NCBI GenBank assembly: GCA_020718525.1
Contig: DYRX01000078.1
Coordinates: 1 to 13,863 of the forward strand
DNA: 13,863 nt
From: Victivallis vadensis
Lineage (GTDB): Bacteria; Verrucomicrobiota; Lentisphaeria; Victivallales; GWF2-50-93
Direction of reading: 5' to 3'
Shown here: positions 5,885-13,547 of the stretch, one piece after another
How the letters are laid out: every line of letters starts with the position of its first letter
How positions within the stretch are numbered: position 1 is the first letter of the stretch
Translations under genes and position numbers: made by a program
The notes under the pieces: model-generated
Told to the model about the DNA's origin: nothing
What the model saw: the letters and a program-made list of their open reading frames with translations, nothing else
Databases searched by the model: none

Positions 5885-6574
5885 ATGCTGAAGTGCGACT
5901 TTCACATACACAGCTCTGATGATCCGCAGGACATGATCAGGCACAGCGTCTTCGACCTGCTGAAGATTGCCGCGGCCAAGCGCTATGACACTATTTCCAT
6001 AACAAATCATTGCGCAATAAGCTTTTCCAGCGAAGCAAAGGATTTTGCAGAAAGCCTGGGAATACTGCTTTTGCCAGGTATAGAGCTGACTCTGAGGGGC
6101 AAGCATGTTGTCGTGATCAACGCCGACAAGGATGTCTTGAAAGTCCGGACATTCGATTCATTGAAGTCGTATCGCGGCGAGCACCCAGAATCTTTCGTTT
6201 TCGCGCCGCACCCGTATTATCCTGCGAAATCATGCCTGGGCAATCTTCTGGAAAGACACATCGAACTTTTTGACGGAATCGAATTCTGCCATTTCTACCT
6301 CAGCTTTTTCAACGTCTTCAACAGGAAAGCTCTCGCAGTGGCGGAGAGGCATGCCCGCACAGTTCTTGCCTGCTCTGACACGCACTCTTTGATTCAATTC
6401 GGCTCGACCTGGACCTGGGTTGACGCCGAGAAAGACAAATCATCCGTCATTCAAGCCTTGAAAAACCGGAAAACAGACATATTTACTACTCCAATGCCTC
6501 TTTCAAGGTGCATCAAGGCATTTTTCAGGGCTTCGATAAAGAAAAAAAAATGGGATGACAACGATGAAAAATGA
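5885..6574 (+). CDS. PHP-domain metal-dependent phosphoesterase
   Basis: 229 residues with the ordered metal-binding motifs of the PHP fold: CDFHIHSSDD (His7, His9), TNHC (His42), GIELT (Glu67) with His74, APHP (His109), and CSDTHS (Asp165, His167). Stand-alone PHP proteins of this size hydrolyse phosphate monoesters or related bonds using a trinuclear metal site. The ATG at 5885 has TAGGA just upstream and places HxH at residues 7-9 as usual; the TTG at 5861 would add eight residues without a good site. The last bases overlap the start of the ROK kinase gene, so both are probably one operon. The C terminus is very basic (KKKKW). Substrate unknown. Confidence 0.88.
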   Translation: MLKCDFHIHSSDDPQDMIRHSVFDLLKIAAAKRYDTISITNHCAISFSSEAKDFAESLGILLLPGIELTLRGKHVVVINADKDVLKVRTFDSLKSYRGEHPESFVFAPHPYYPAKSCLGNLLERHIELFDGIEFCHFYLSFFNVFNRKALAVAERHARTVLACSDTHSLIQFGSTWTWVDAEKDKSSVIQALKNRKTDIFTTPMPLSRCIKAFFRASIKKKKWDDNDEK

Positions 6575-7562
6575 GAGATATCTCCTGGGCTTCGACATTG
6601 GCGGGACTAAGATTGCTGTCGCTCTCGGGACAGACACCGGAAGAATTGTAGCATCGAAAAGAATCAACAGCGCGAACCGCAGTCCAGAAGAGGTTTTAGA
6701 GGATCTCGCGCAGACTTCCAAATCTCTCCTTGATGCGAACGGTGTAAAAGCATCGGACCTGATGGCGGCTGGCATAGGCGCTCCGGGGCCAATGGACATA
6801 CCAAAAGGGACGATTTCCCCCTGCAACATGAAGGGCTGGGTTGATGTTCCAATCCGCGACATCATCGCGGACAAGCTCGGTGTCAGGACATTTTTTGACA
6901 ATGATGCGAACGCCGGCGTGCTGGCAGAATGGTTTTTCGGAGCTGGAAAGCGCTGTAGAGATTTGATATACCTTACCATGAGCACAGGTATCGGAGGCGG
7001 AATAATCGCCAACGGCCATCTTGTTGTCGGCAAGGCCTTCATGGCTGGAGAGATCGGACATATTGTCCTGAATCCCAAGGGACCTGCGTGCAGTTGCGGT
7101 CTCAAGGGCTGTTACGAGGCGTACTGCGGAGGGCGTGCGCTTTCCATCAGACTCCAGCGGGAACTGACCGGCCAGCCAGACCATCCTCTTGTGAAATTTG
7201 CCGGTGGAAATTTCGAGAACCTCGGATATCCTGCGCTCATTGAAGGCGTGAAGGCTCAAAACGGATATTCGCTCAATCTTTGGGACGAAATCTGCATGAG
7301 GAACGCCCAGGCGATCGGTATATTTGGAAACACCTTCAACCCGGAAATGATCGTTCTCGGCACCATCGCATTCCATGCGAAAAGCCTTCTCCTGGAGCCA
7401 ATAAGAAAATACATCCCGCAGTTTTGCTGGCGGCAGATGATTGACTCAATGTCAATCACAACCTCTGCCCTCGGAAAGGAAATCGGCGAATATTCAGGGA
7501 TATGTGTCGCCCTCAACGGCCTCTTCGAAGCAGGCGAATGGCAACTGCCTTGGAACTCATAG
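6564..7562 (+). CDS. ROK-family sugar kinase
   Basis: 332 residues with the ROK signatures: phosphate-binding loop DIGGTK (11-16), GAPGPMD near 72-78, FDNDANAG with the catalytic Asp114, STGIGGGII near 140-148, GEIGH (163-166) and the zinc motif CSCGLKGCYE (Cys176, Cys178, Cys183, with His166). ROK kinases of this type phosphorylate hexoses or N-acetylated amino sugars with ATP in the cytoplasm; regulators of the same family carry an N-terminal DNA-binding domain, which is absent here. ATG 6564 has GGGA about 8 bases upstream; ATG 6555 is an alternative. Both start inside the end of the PHP gene, indicating coupled translation. The PfkB gene follows after 13 bases. Confidence 0.93.
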   Translation: MKNERYLLGFDIGGTKIAVALGTDTGRIVASKRINSANRSPEEVLEDLAQTSKSLLDANGVKASDLMAAGIGAPGPMDIPKGTISPCNMKGWVDVPIRDIIADKLGVRTFFDNDANAGVLAEWFFGAGKRCRDLIYLTMSTGIGGGIIANGHLVVGKAFMAGEIGHIVLNPKGPACSCGLKGCYEAYCGGRALSIRLQRELTGQPDHPLVKFAGGNFENLGYPALIEGVKAQNGYSLNLWDEICMRNAQAIGIFGNTFNPEMIVLGTIAFHAKSLLLEPIRKYIPQFCWRQMIDSMSITTSALGKEIGEYSGICVALNGLFEAGEWQLPWNS

Positions 7563-7575
7563 AAGGATTTCAACG

Positions 7576-8481
7576 ATGATACGCAATTTTGGCTCCATCA
7601 ATATTGACCACGTGTATCAGGTCTCCTCGATCGCCAGACCGGGCGAAACAATCTCTGCGCTATCCTTCGATCTCGTCTTGGGCGGCAAAGGCGCAAACCA
7701 GAGCATCGCCGCCGCAAGAGCGGGCGGGGCGGCGCTCGCCCATCATGGAAAGCTCGGAAGCGACGCTCTCTGGATAAAAGACCTTCTCGCGAAGGACGGC
7801 ATTGACGTCTCGCATCTTTCAGTTTCAGACTGCAGACAGGGGCACGCCGTGATACAGGTTGACGGGCGTGGAGAAAATTCCATCGTCATATTTGGCGGGT
7901 CAAATCATGCCATTTCCTCGGGAGACATAGAAGACTTCGCGTCTGCTTCCTCTGAATCGGACATCGTTCTTCTTCAGAACGAGATTTCGATGATTCCGCA
8001 AATCATGAAGGCGGCATCTGAAACGGGAGCTAGAATATTTTTCAACGCGGCTCCATTCGGATCGCAGATTTTAGAATACCCTCTGCACCTGCTTGACACT
8101 CTTATCGTAAATGAAACAGAGGCGGAAGGACTTTCAGGCGCATCAGATCCTGAAAAGGCAATCTCAGCCATCAGAAGAAATTTCCCAAAAACTGCCGTGA
8201 TCCTCACAATGGGGGCGCACGGTCTGCTCTATTCTTCGAGGGGTGAAGAAATCTCAATGAAGGCATTCAAAGCCGAATGCATTGACAGCACCGCCGCAGG
8301 GGACACTTTCATCGGATATTATGCGGCATCCGTCGCATCTGGAATTGATGTGCGCCATGCCTTGCGCAGGGCAAGTGCCGCCGCGGCAGTCTCTGTCGGC
8401 AGAAAGGGCGCTTCAAGCTCGATTCCGCTCTCCTCCGAAGTCTCTGACTTTCTCGAAAAAAACGAGATCCCAAAGGTCTGA
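7576..8481 (+). CDS. PfkB-family carbohydrate kinase (ribokinase-like)
   Basis: 301 residues. The first PfkB signature is GGKGANQSIAAARAG (36-50), characteristic of ribokinases; NETE (179-182) and the second signature DSTAAGDTF (237-245), with Asp243 as the likely catalytic base and an Ala in place of the first Gly of DTxGAGD, follow. The ATG at 7576 is preceded by GAAGGA 8 bases upstream and lies 13 bases after the ROK gene stop. It probably phosphorylates ribose or another furanose-like sugar or nucleoside with ATP. Two kinases of unrelated folds in one operon suggest that two steps or two sugars of one pathway are served. No ribose transporter or RbsD is nearby, so I do not assign rbsK. 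Confidence 0.9.
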   Translation: MIRNFGSINIDHVYQVSSIARPGETISALSFDLVLGGKGANQSIAAARAGGAALAHHGKLGSDALWIKDLLAKDGIDVSHLSVSDCRQGHAVIQVDGRGENSIVIFGGSNHAISSGDIEDFASASSESDIVLLQNEISMIPQIMKAASETGARIFFNAAPFGSQILEYPLHLLDTLIVNETEAEGLSGASDPEKAISAIRRNFPKTAVILTMGAHGLLYSSRGEEISMKAFKAECIDSTAAGDTFIGYYAASVASGIDVRHALRRASAAAAVSVGRKGASSSIPLSSEVSDFLEKNEIPKV

Positions 8482-8512
8482 TGAGACGTAAGCGCAGTCG
8501 AGTCTAAACCGG

Positions 8513-9658
8513 TCAAACGGTCTTTGTCGGCGATTTAAGTGCTGACGGTCTCTGGGGAATGACAGAAATATTGATATTGCCTTTTATCCCGATCGCGTCT
8601 GCGGCTGTCATTGCGGCAACAACGCGCTCCGGAGACATCTCGCCAGCCTCATGATGAATGAAGCTTCCTGGCTCGCATGATTTTTCCGCCGCCTTCATCA
8701 GATCAGATCTAGATGCGTTTTTCAGACCGATCTGAGCAAGCGTCGTCGGCAGTCCAATTCTTCTGCAGAAGTCAAAAACCAGCTCGCATTCGCTGATCGG
8801 GGCATCTGTAAGCAAAAGGCTTGCCAAAAGCCCGAAGGCGACCTTTTCTCCATGTAGGAACGCATGGGTGTCTTCTAGCGCAGTAAGACCGTTGTGGATC
8901 GCGTGAGCCGCCGCAAGTCCGGCGCTTTCAAATCCAAGGCCGCTAAGCAGAATATTGGATTCGACAATCCTCTCGAGCGCAGGCGTGACAACGCGCATTT
9001 CGCAGGCGATTTTCGCTGGAACTCCGTAATCGAGGAGACTCTCAAAGCAGAGCTTCGACAAATGCAGGCCTGCCATTGTGCTGATTCCACCGCATTCGTT
9101 CCTGGATTTTGTCCTGTTGCAAGATCTCGCCTCGAACCAGGTTGAAAGGGCATCCCCCATTCCTGCAAGCAGATAGCGCACAGGCGCGTTCGCAATTATC
9201 TCAGTGTCAACAAGGACAATCTGTGGATTCATTTTCTGATAGCATGTATGGGAAAAGACGCCTTCATCCGAATATACGACTGCACAGGCACTGCATGGCG
9301 CGTCGGTCGAAGCGATTGTGGGAACGACAACTACAGGAAGATTGCACCTGTCCGCAACAATTTTTGCTGTGTCTATCGCCTTGCCGCCGCCCATCCCGAC
9401 GACAATGTCAATTTTTCCGACTGCAACAATGTCTTGTAGGCGTCGGATCTCATTTTCACAGCATTCTCCGGAAAAATTTTCAAATGAAACGGATTTCTTC
9501 TTGAGAATATCAGCGTGCCTGGGGAGCATTGATTTTCTTGCCGATGGCGACGCCAGAATGAGTGCCTTTTTGCCAAAGATATCCAGATAGTCAGGCAACT
9601 CAGCCAGAGCACCAGCGCCTTGTATATATTTGCCCGGGAAAACAGCCTTAGCCATCAT
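8513..9658 (-). CDS. gldA: Glycerol dehydrogenase (iron-containing alcohol dehydrogenase superfamily)
   Basis: 381 residues with the GldA layout: FPGKYIQGAGAL at the N terminus, NAD-binding VGMGGGKAIDTAK (87-99), PTIASTDAPCSA (113-124) and the metal ligands Asp169 (GMGDALSTWFEA), His252 (AAHAIHNG) and His269 (LHGEKVAFG). The enzyme oxidises glycerol to dihydroxyacetone with NAD+ and a bound zinc ion, and often acts on other vicinal diols. AAAGGAG lies 5-8 bases before two consecutive ATG codons (9658, 9655). It is convergent with the kinase operon, 31 bases apart, and divergent from the SGNH hydrolase gene. No dihydroxyacetone kinase is in the window, so the fate of the product is open. Confidence 0.92.
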   Translation of the reverse strand: MMAKAVFPGKYIQGAGALAELPDYLDIFGKKALILASPSARKSMLPRHADILKKKSVSFENFSGECCENEIRRLQDIVAVGKIDIVVGMGGGKAIDTAKIVADRCNLPVVVVPTIASTDAPCSACAVVYSDEGVFSHTCYQKMNPQIVLVDTEIIANAPVRYLLAGMGDALSTWFEARSCNRTKSRNECGGISTMAGLHLSKLCFESLLDYGVPAKIACEMRVVTPALERIVESNILLSGLGFESAGLAAAHAIHNGLTALEDTHAFLHGEKVAFGLLASLLLTDAPISECELVFDFCRRIGLPTTLAQIGLKNASRSDLMKAAEKSCEPGSFIHHEAGEMSPERVVAAMTAADAIGIKGNINISVIPQRPSALKSPTKTV

Positions 9659-9949
9659 GATGACTCCTTTGCATTTTTCAGTTCTTCAATTTTTTCCTAA
9701 TCGAATGGAAGCAAAATCGTCCAGACCTTATGCTCCATTGCTTTTCTTTTCAAGAGGAATTGGAATAAATGCTTGCGCTTTGTCGTGGGAGATCTCTCAA
9801 TAGAATAATAATGCATTTTGCGCATTGAATAAAATCGTCTATCTTATGCAGGCGGAAAGGAGCATCTCGTATGCGATGCGGTGAACAGAAACGATTTGAA
9901 CATTTTTCTGGTGTCTGCGCACGCAATGGCGGGACTGCCTGGAAACGCA
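9659..9949. other. Divergent intergenic region between gldA and the SGNH hydrolase gene
   Basis: This A+T-rich stretch should contain promoters for both flanking genes. On the plus strand TAGAAT (about 9802-9807) and an AATGC/GCATT inverted repeat (about 9810-9826) are visible, but no confident -35/-10 pair. AAGGAG near 9857-9862 precedes an ATG at 9871 that opens a 36-codon frame out of phase with the SGNH gene. Confidence 0.4.
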
Positions 9950-11041
9950 ATGGAGAAATGCGTGAAAATAGAGGCTATTGACAAGAATTTTCGGGACGAG
10001 AAATCCAATGGATCGGGAATTGCCTATCACGACGCTCTGAAGGATCCTTTTGAACTGGAAGGTTTTCCATGGCGCGACTCTGAGGCGGGCTTGCGCCGCC
10101 TGCCACTGTCCTTGACGGACAAGGAAGTGAATGCTGGAGTCTTGTCTCTTGCAATGCACTGCGCCGGAGGCGTCATACGGTTCCGCACAAGTTCGCATTC
10201 GATTGCATTGAGAGCAGGTCTTGAATGCGCTTCGGACATGAGTCATATGCCGCGCTCCGGAAGCATGGGATTTGACCTCTATGGCGGATCTGGCAAGGAC
10301 ATGAAGTATCACGGCTCGGGGAGACCTTCCGCAGGTGCGGAATCCATTGATCTTGAGCTTTGCTCCAATTTGCCGGGGACGATGGAGGACTGGACTCTTT
10401 ATCTGCCTCTCTACAGCGGGGTCTCCAAGATTGAGATCGGACTGGCTGGAAATGCTGAATTTCAGAAGCCGACACCTCGTGCGGTAGCTCGTCCGGTGCT
10501 TTTCTACGGCTCTTCGATAACGCAGGGTGGCTGTGCCTCGCGTCCGGGAAACGCATATCCGGCGATGCTGTGCCGGGCAATTGATGCGCCCCAGATCAAT
10601 CTTGGTTTTTCTGGCTCCGCAAAGGGGGAGTCAGCAATAGCGGAAGCCATTGCTGGTCTTGATCTTGCCGCGTTTGTAATGGACTACGATCACAACGCGC
10701 CAAACGTCCAGCATCTCAATGAGACTCATGAGCGTTTTTTCAGAATCGTCAGAGCTGGAAAACCCGACCTGCCGATAATAATTGTATCCAAATGCGACTT
10801 CAAGGGCGGAAACGACGTCGTGCGCAGGGATGTGCTCAGAAGGACTTACGAAAATGCGTTCAGAGCCGGAGACAGAAGAACATGCTTCGTTGATGGAGAG
10901 AGGCTTTTCGGAACAGAATGCAGAGACGCATGCACTGTTGACGGATGCCACCCGAACGATTTGGGCTTCTACCGCATATTCAGCGGACTGCTTCCGTTTC
11001 TTCAAGCCGCCATAGACTGCAGTAACGAACACGGAAAATAA
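9950..11041 (+). CDS. SGNH hydrolase with GxDLY-type N-terminal domain
   Basis: 363 residues in two parts. The N-terminal beta domain (about 25-170) shows DPFELEGFPW, FRTSSHSIALR and MGFDLYGG, the pattern for which the GxDLY domain is named. The C-terminal SGNH hydrolase domain (about 180-355) shows FYGSSITQGG with nucleophile Ser189, LGFSGSAKGE, MDYDHNAP, and the Asp-His pair DGCHPNDLGF (Asp331, His334). Members are esterases, often removing acyl groups from carbohydrates. ATG 9950 with GGAA upstream fits the family's usual N terminus (IDKNF follows). GTG 9881 would add 23 residues that do not look conserved. No signal peptide is visible, suggesting a cytoplasmic enzyme. The strongest ribosome site upstream serves a different frame (ATG 9871). 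Confidence 0.88.
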   Translation: MEKCVKIEAIDKNFRDEKSNGSGIAYHDALKDPFELEGFPWRDSEAGLRRLPLSLTDKEVNAGVLSLAMHCAGGVIRFRTSSHSIALRAGLECASDMSHMPRSGSMGFDLYGGSGKDMKYHGSGRPSAGAESIDLELCSNLPGTMEDWTLYLPLYSGVSKIEIGLAGNAEFQKPTPRAVARPVLFYGSSITQGGCASRPGNAYPAMLCRAIDAPQINLGFSGSAKGESAIAEAIAGLDLAAFVMDYDHNAPNVQHLNETHERFFRIVRAGKPDLPIIIVSKCDFKGGNDVVRRDVLRRTYENAFRAGDRRTCFVDGERLFGTECRDACTVDGCHPNDLGFYRIFSGLLPFLQAAIDCSNEHGK

Positions 11042-11162
11042 TTTGTCACTCTATTCGGGTAAAAACAAGATGAAATTGATTTTCCTAATCCTTCTTGCTG
11101 AAAAGCATCTTGCGACATTATATCAAGGTGCCGCTATAAATGAGCGGGAGGGAGAAAACTGT

Positions 11163-11533
11163 TTAAATACGTGGAAAACAACAGCAAAAACCGACTTTTT
11201 GATCCATGAAATCAGGGAAGGAGGTGACCCCGAGATCTTCTGCCAAAATGAAATTTTCTCTTCTGAGTACTTTTCCTGCCGGCACCTCGAACCATATCTC
11301 CACCTGATTAAGCCATCTGCAACGCCTGGGAGTGTAGACGAAGCGCACATTGTGGACCGATCGCTCAGGAACTCCTTGCGCGTCTTCAGATTTCCGAGGA
11401 TGCCGGACTATTTTTCCTGTAGCCAGCTCAAATGACGGAATCAGGGAAAGCGTGCCATGCCGCTTATATTCGAACTCGATCTTTTCCGAATGCCCGGATT
11501 CTGCGTTACCGTTCCGCTTGTGATGCTAGAGGC
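11163..11533 (-). pseudogene. Decayed IS630-family transposase remnant
   Basis: On the minus strand three blocks recall IS630-type transposases: EFEYKRHGTLSL and ATGKI (about 11477-11407), GILGNLKTRKEFLSDRS (11404-11354, in another frame) and VRFVYTPRRCRWLNQVEIWF followed by KVLRRENFILAEDL (11351 to about 11205). In intact members the central catalytic segment separates the first two blocks; here it is missing, and the middle block reads in a different frame from its neighbours, so at least a large deletion and two small indels have occurred. There is no start codon for the long frame. This is a dead element, not a gene. Confidence 0.75.
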
Positions 11534-11834
11534 GATGGAATTGAAAAAGGGGGGAGGAGTTCGAGTGCTTTGTCGAAGACAAGAACACCATGGTGCTCAG
11601 AAGGAAAAAATCGAGGAAAATGGAAAAATTGCAGTGCAGCACCAATTTTTAAAAAGATAATCTCGTGCGGAAAGATTTCCGTCGAGATTATCTAGCAACA
11701 ATCAAATATTTTTATTCCATGATCATCAGGCAGATACAGCAAGATTCAGTTGATTTTAATGGTGCCACTGATTCAGATATTATTCTAGCGAATATTTGCA
11801 GGCTCGGAAAAACGGATTTATGGCTTCCGCCTCT
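11534..11834. other. Non-coding stretch between the transposase remnant and the Memo-AMMECR1 gene
   Basis: It holds repeat copy A (11623-11695) and possibly more transposase debris near 11534-11620. From 11696 to 11834, just after the end of the minus-strand fusion gene, it is A+T-rich and I see neither a gene nor a clear terminator. Confidence 0.5.
11623..11695. repeat. Two-hairpin repeat, copy A
   Basis: First part: GAAAAATTGC-AGT-GCA then, after five extra bases, AATTTTT (11623-11650). Second part: GATAATCTCG (11656-11665) and CGAGATTATC (11683-11692) form a perfect 10-bp outer stem around GGAAA-GA-TTTCC, followed by TAG. The segment 11666-11695 matches 13790-13819 at 26 of 30 positions. 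It has the same orientation as copy B. Confidence 0.7.
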
Positions 11835-13547
11835 CTATTTTTTCTCTCCGAAGACTTCCGCTTGAAAGGTCAGGAACTCTGCGCCATCTTTCCAGGCGTC
11901 GGGAGGAAGACCTGCCTTCATCGAAAGGTTGGTGAGCGTCTCCTCCAGATCCCAGCCCTGCTCAGGCGCAACCTGTGGCAAAAAGACCGCTTTAGAGCTC
12001 CTTTTCTGCAGAACGATTCCATCGGTGCCAAGCTTAATCTGCGAAAAGGACGGGACTTTCTTTGGCGATGTCAGGGCGGAAATTTCAATGTCAATTTCTG
12101 CCAATTCGTCCTGGGAGAGTCGTTTGAAGCGGTAGTCGTGGAATGCCGCGTTGACAGCGTTTGAGACAACTGATTCGCCCAATGGACGGCAGGGAAATAT
12201 CTCGCCAATGCAGCCGCGGAGATGCCCGTTTTTATGCAAGGTGACGAACGCCGCCCTTTGCTCGTCAAGGGCAGGAGGAATCTCTGCGGAAAGCTCCTCA
12301 ATCTCGGGCTCTTTTCCGTTTTTGAAAAAATATTCTATCGAAGTCCTGGCAAGCTTCAGCAAAGTCTCTTTTTCCTTTTCGCTCAGTTCAGATGAATTGG
12401 ACTCGGGTTTTCTTTCTGCTGAATTCATTTTCCAGTCTCCTCTTATTGTTGCTGAAATATAGCTTACAGTGTTGATTTTGTCTCCGTTCAGCGACGATGA
12501 ATCCGAATATTTTACAAGTGCGACGGAAGATTCCCTTGGAACAGCGGACAAGAGCAGGGAGATTGCAGACGCGCCGCAGATCGTGGCGCCGGTCTTTTGC
12601 ACATAAGCCATGAATTTGGAAACATTTTTCTCTTCGATGAATTTAAATGCCTGCATGTCAATGCTCGCCAGATTCTCAGGGCTGTTTTCCTTGAACGGCT
12701 CATATCCGAATCTCGGTCCGCAATGGATGAAATCAGAGCTTGCCACAATGATGTCTCCGGGCTTCATGAGCGAAGAGAGCAGTTTTCCAGCTTTGCTGAT
12801 TGTCTCTTCATCAGCCTGCGAGCATATCAAAAAAACTATTTTGAAGGAAGCAAGCCTATACTGCAGGAGCGGCAGAGGAATTTGAACGCTGTGCTCGTCG
12901 GGCAAAATCCGCCCGTCATTGAAAAAAAGTTCCGATTCCAGGAGTTTGGAAATGATCTTGCTGTCAGATTCAATTTTGCCAAGCGGCGTCTCGTAGGTGT
13001 CAAAGCGCGGCACGGCAAAACGGTTGGAAAATGGAAAATGGTGAGACGGCCCCAAGACGACAATTGTCCCGCATTTTGGAGCGAGGCGGGAAATCGCCTG
13101 GGCGGCGACGCTTCCGCTGTAGCTGTAGCCTGCATGTGGAACTATCAGAGAAATTATGTCATTTTGAACTTGCTCGCCCGCAAATGGCAAAAAAAGCTTT
13201 TCGATTTCTTTTCTGAGCTCGACAGGATTCGAGGAATGCCAGGAACCTGCAATCCCAGATTTGACTGTTTTCCCGTCAGCCTTCAGCAAGCCTGAAGAAA
13301 AAAGCAGGGCTGTCAGAATCATGGCGAGCTTTGGCAGAAAAAGGGATGGAGCAAAATTGCATTTCATTCGATGAAAGGATCCCTGCGAGCATGAATTGAG
13401 CTTTTCAAAAACTCTGTACGATCTGGCGGATCTCAGATGACGGCAATCCAGCGGCAGTCCACTGCTGGAAATATTCACAGAGCCCAATTCCTGAGGCTGG
13501 GTGAGAAGCCGCTCTTCTACTGTTTTTTCTTCATTCATCTTTATCAA
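11835..13547 (-). CDS. Memo-AMMECR1 fusion (AmmeMemoRadiSam system proteins B and A in one chain)
   Basis: 570 residues. Residues 97-370 form a Memo domain: SGIAGSWHSS, IVPHAGYSYSG (His138), LGPSHHFPF (His169/170), SSDFIHCG and ICGAS (Cys324), matching the His/His/Cys metal site of Memo proteins. A charged linker (375-395) leads to an AMMECR1 domain (about 395-570) with AAFVTLHKNGHLRGCIG (LRGCIG at 443-448). These domains co-occur with a radical SAM protein in the AmmeMemoRadiSam system; no radical SAM gene is in this window. The start chosen is TTG 13547, which has AGGAG 6 bases upstream; ATG 13538 is in frame. The first 60 residues look unconserved, and Met61 (13367) opens a textbook signal peptide (MK, hydrophobic 74-88, LKA then DG), so a shorter secreted form is possible. 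The biochemical role is not established. Confidence 0.9.
   Translation of the reverse strand: MIKMNEEKTVEERLLTQPQELGSVNISSSGLPLDCRHLRSARSYRVFEKLNSCSQGSFHRMKCNFAPSLFLPKLAMILTALLFSSGLLKADGKTVKSGIAGSWHSSNPVELRKEIEKLFLPFAGEQVQNDIISLIVPHAGYSYSGSVAAQAISRLAPKCGTIVVLGPSHHFPFSNRFAVPRFDTYETPLGKIESDSKIISKLLESELFFNDGRILPDEHSVQIPLPLLQYRLASFKIVFLICSQADEETISKAGKLLSSLMKPGDIIVASSDFIHCGPRFGYEPFKENSPENLASIDMQAFKFIEEKNVSKFMAYVQKTGATICGASAISLLLSAVPRESSVALVKYSDSSSLNGDKINTVSYISATIRGDWKMNSAERKPESNSSELSEKEKETLLKLARTSIEYFFKNGKEPEIEELSAEIPPALDEQRAAFVTLHKNGHLRGCIGEIFPCRPLGESVVSNAVNAAFHDYRFKRLSQDELAEIDIEISALTSPKKVPSFSQIKLGTDGIVLQKRSSKAVFLPQVAPEQGWDLEETLTNLSMKAGLPPDAWKDGAEFLTFQAEVFGEKK

Noticed and set aside
8506..8525. 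Hairpin AAACCG/CGGTTT-like between the convergent PfkB and gldA genes
   Set aside because: Only four to five pairs with a bulge and a short T run; too weak to call a terminator.
11043..11435. 130-codon plus-strand frame after the SGNH gene
   Set aside because: It is the complement of the IS630 transposase remnant and has no motif or ribosome binding site.
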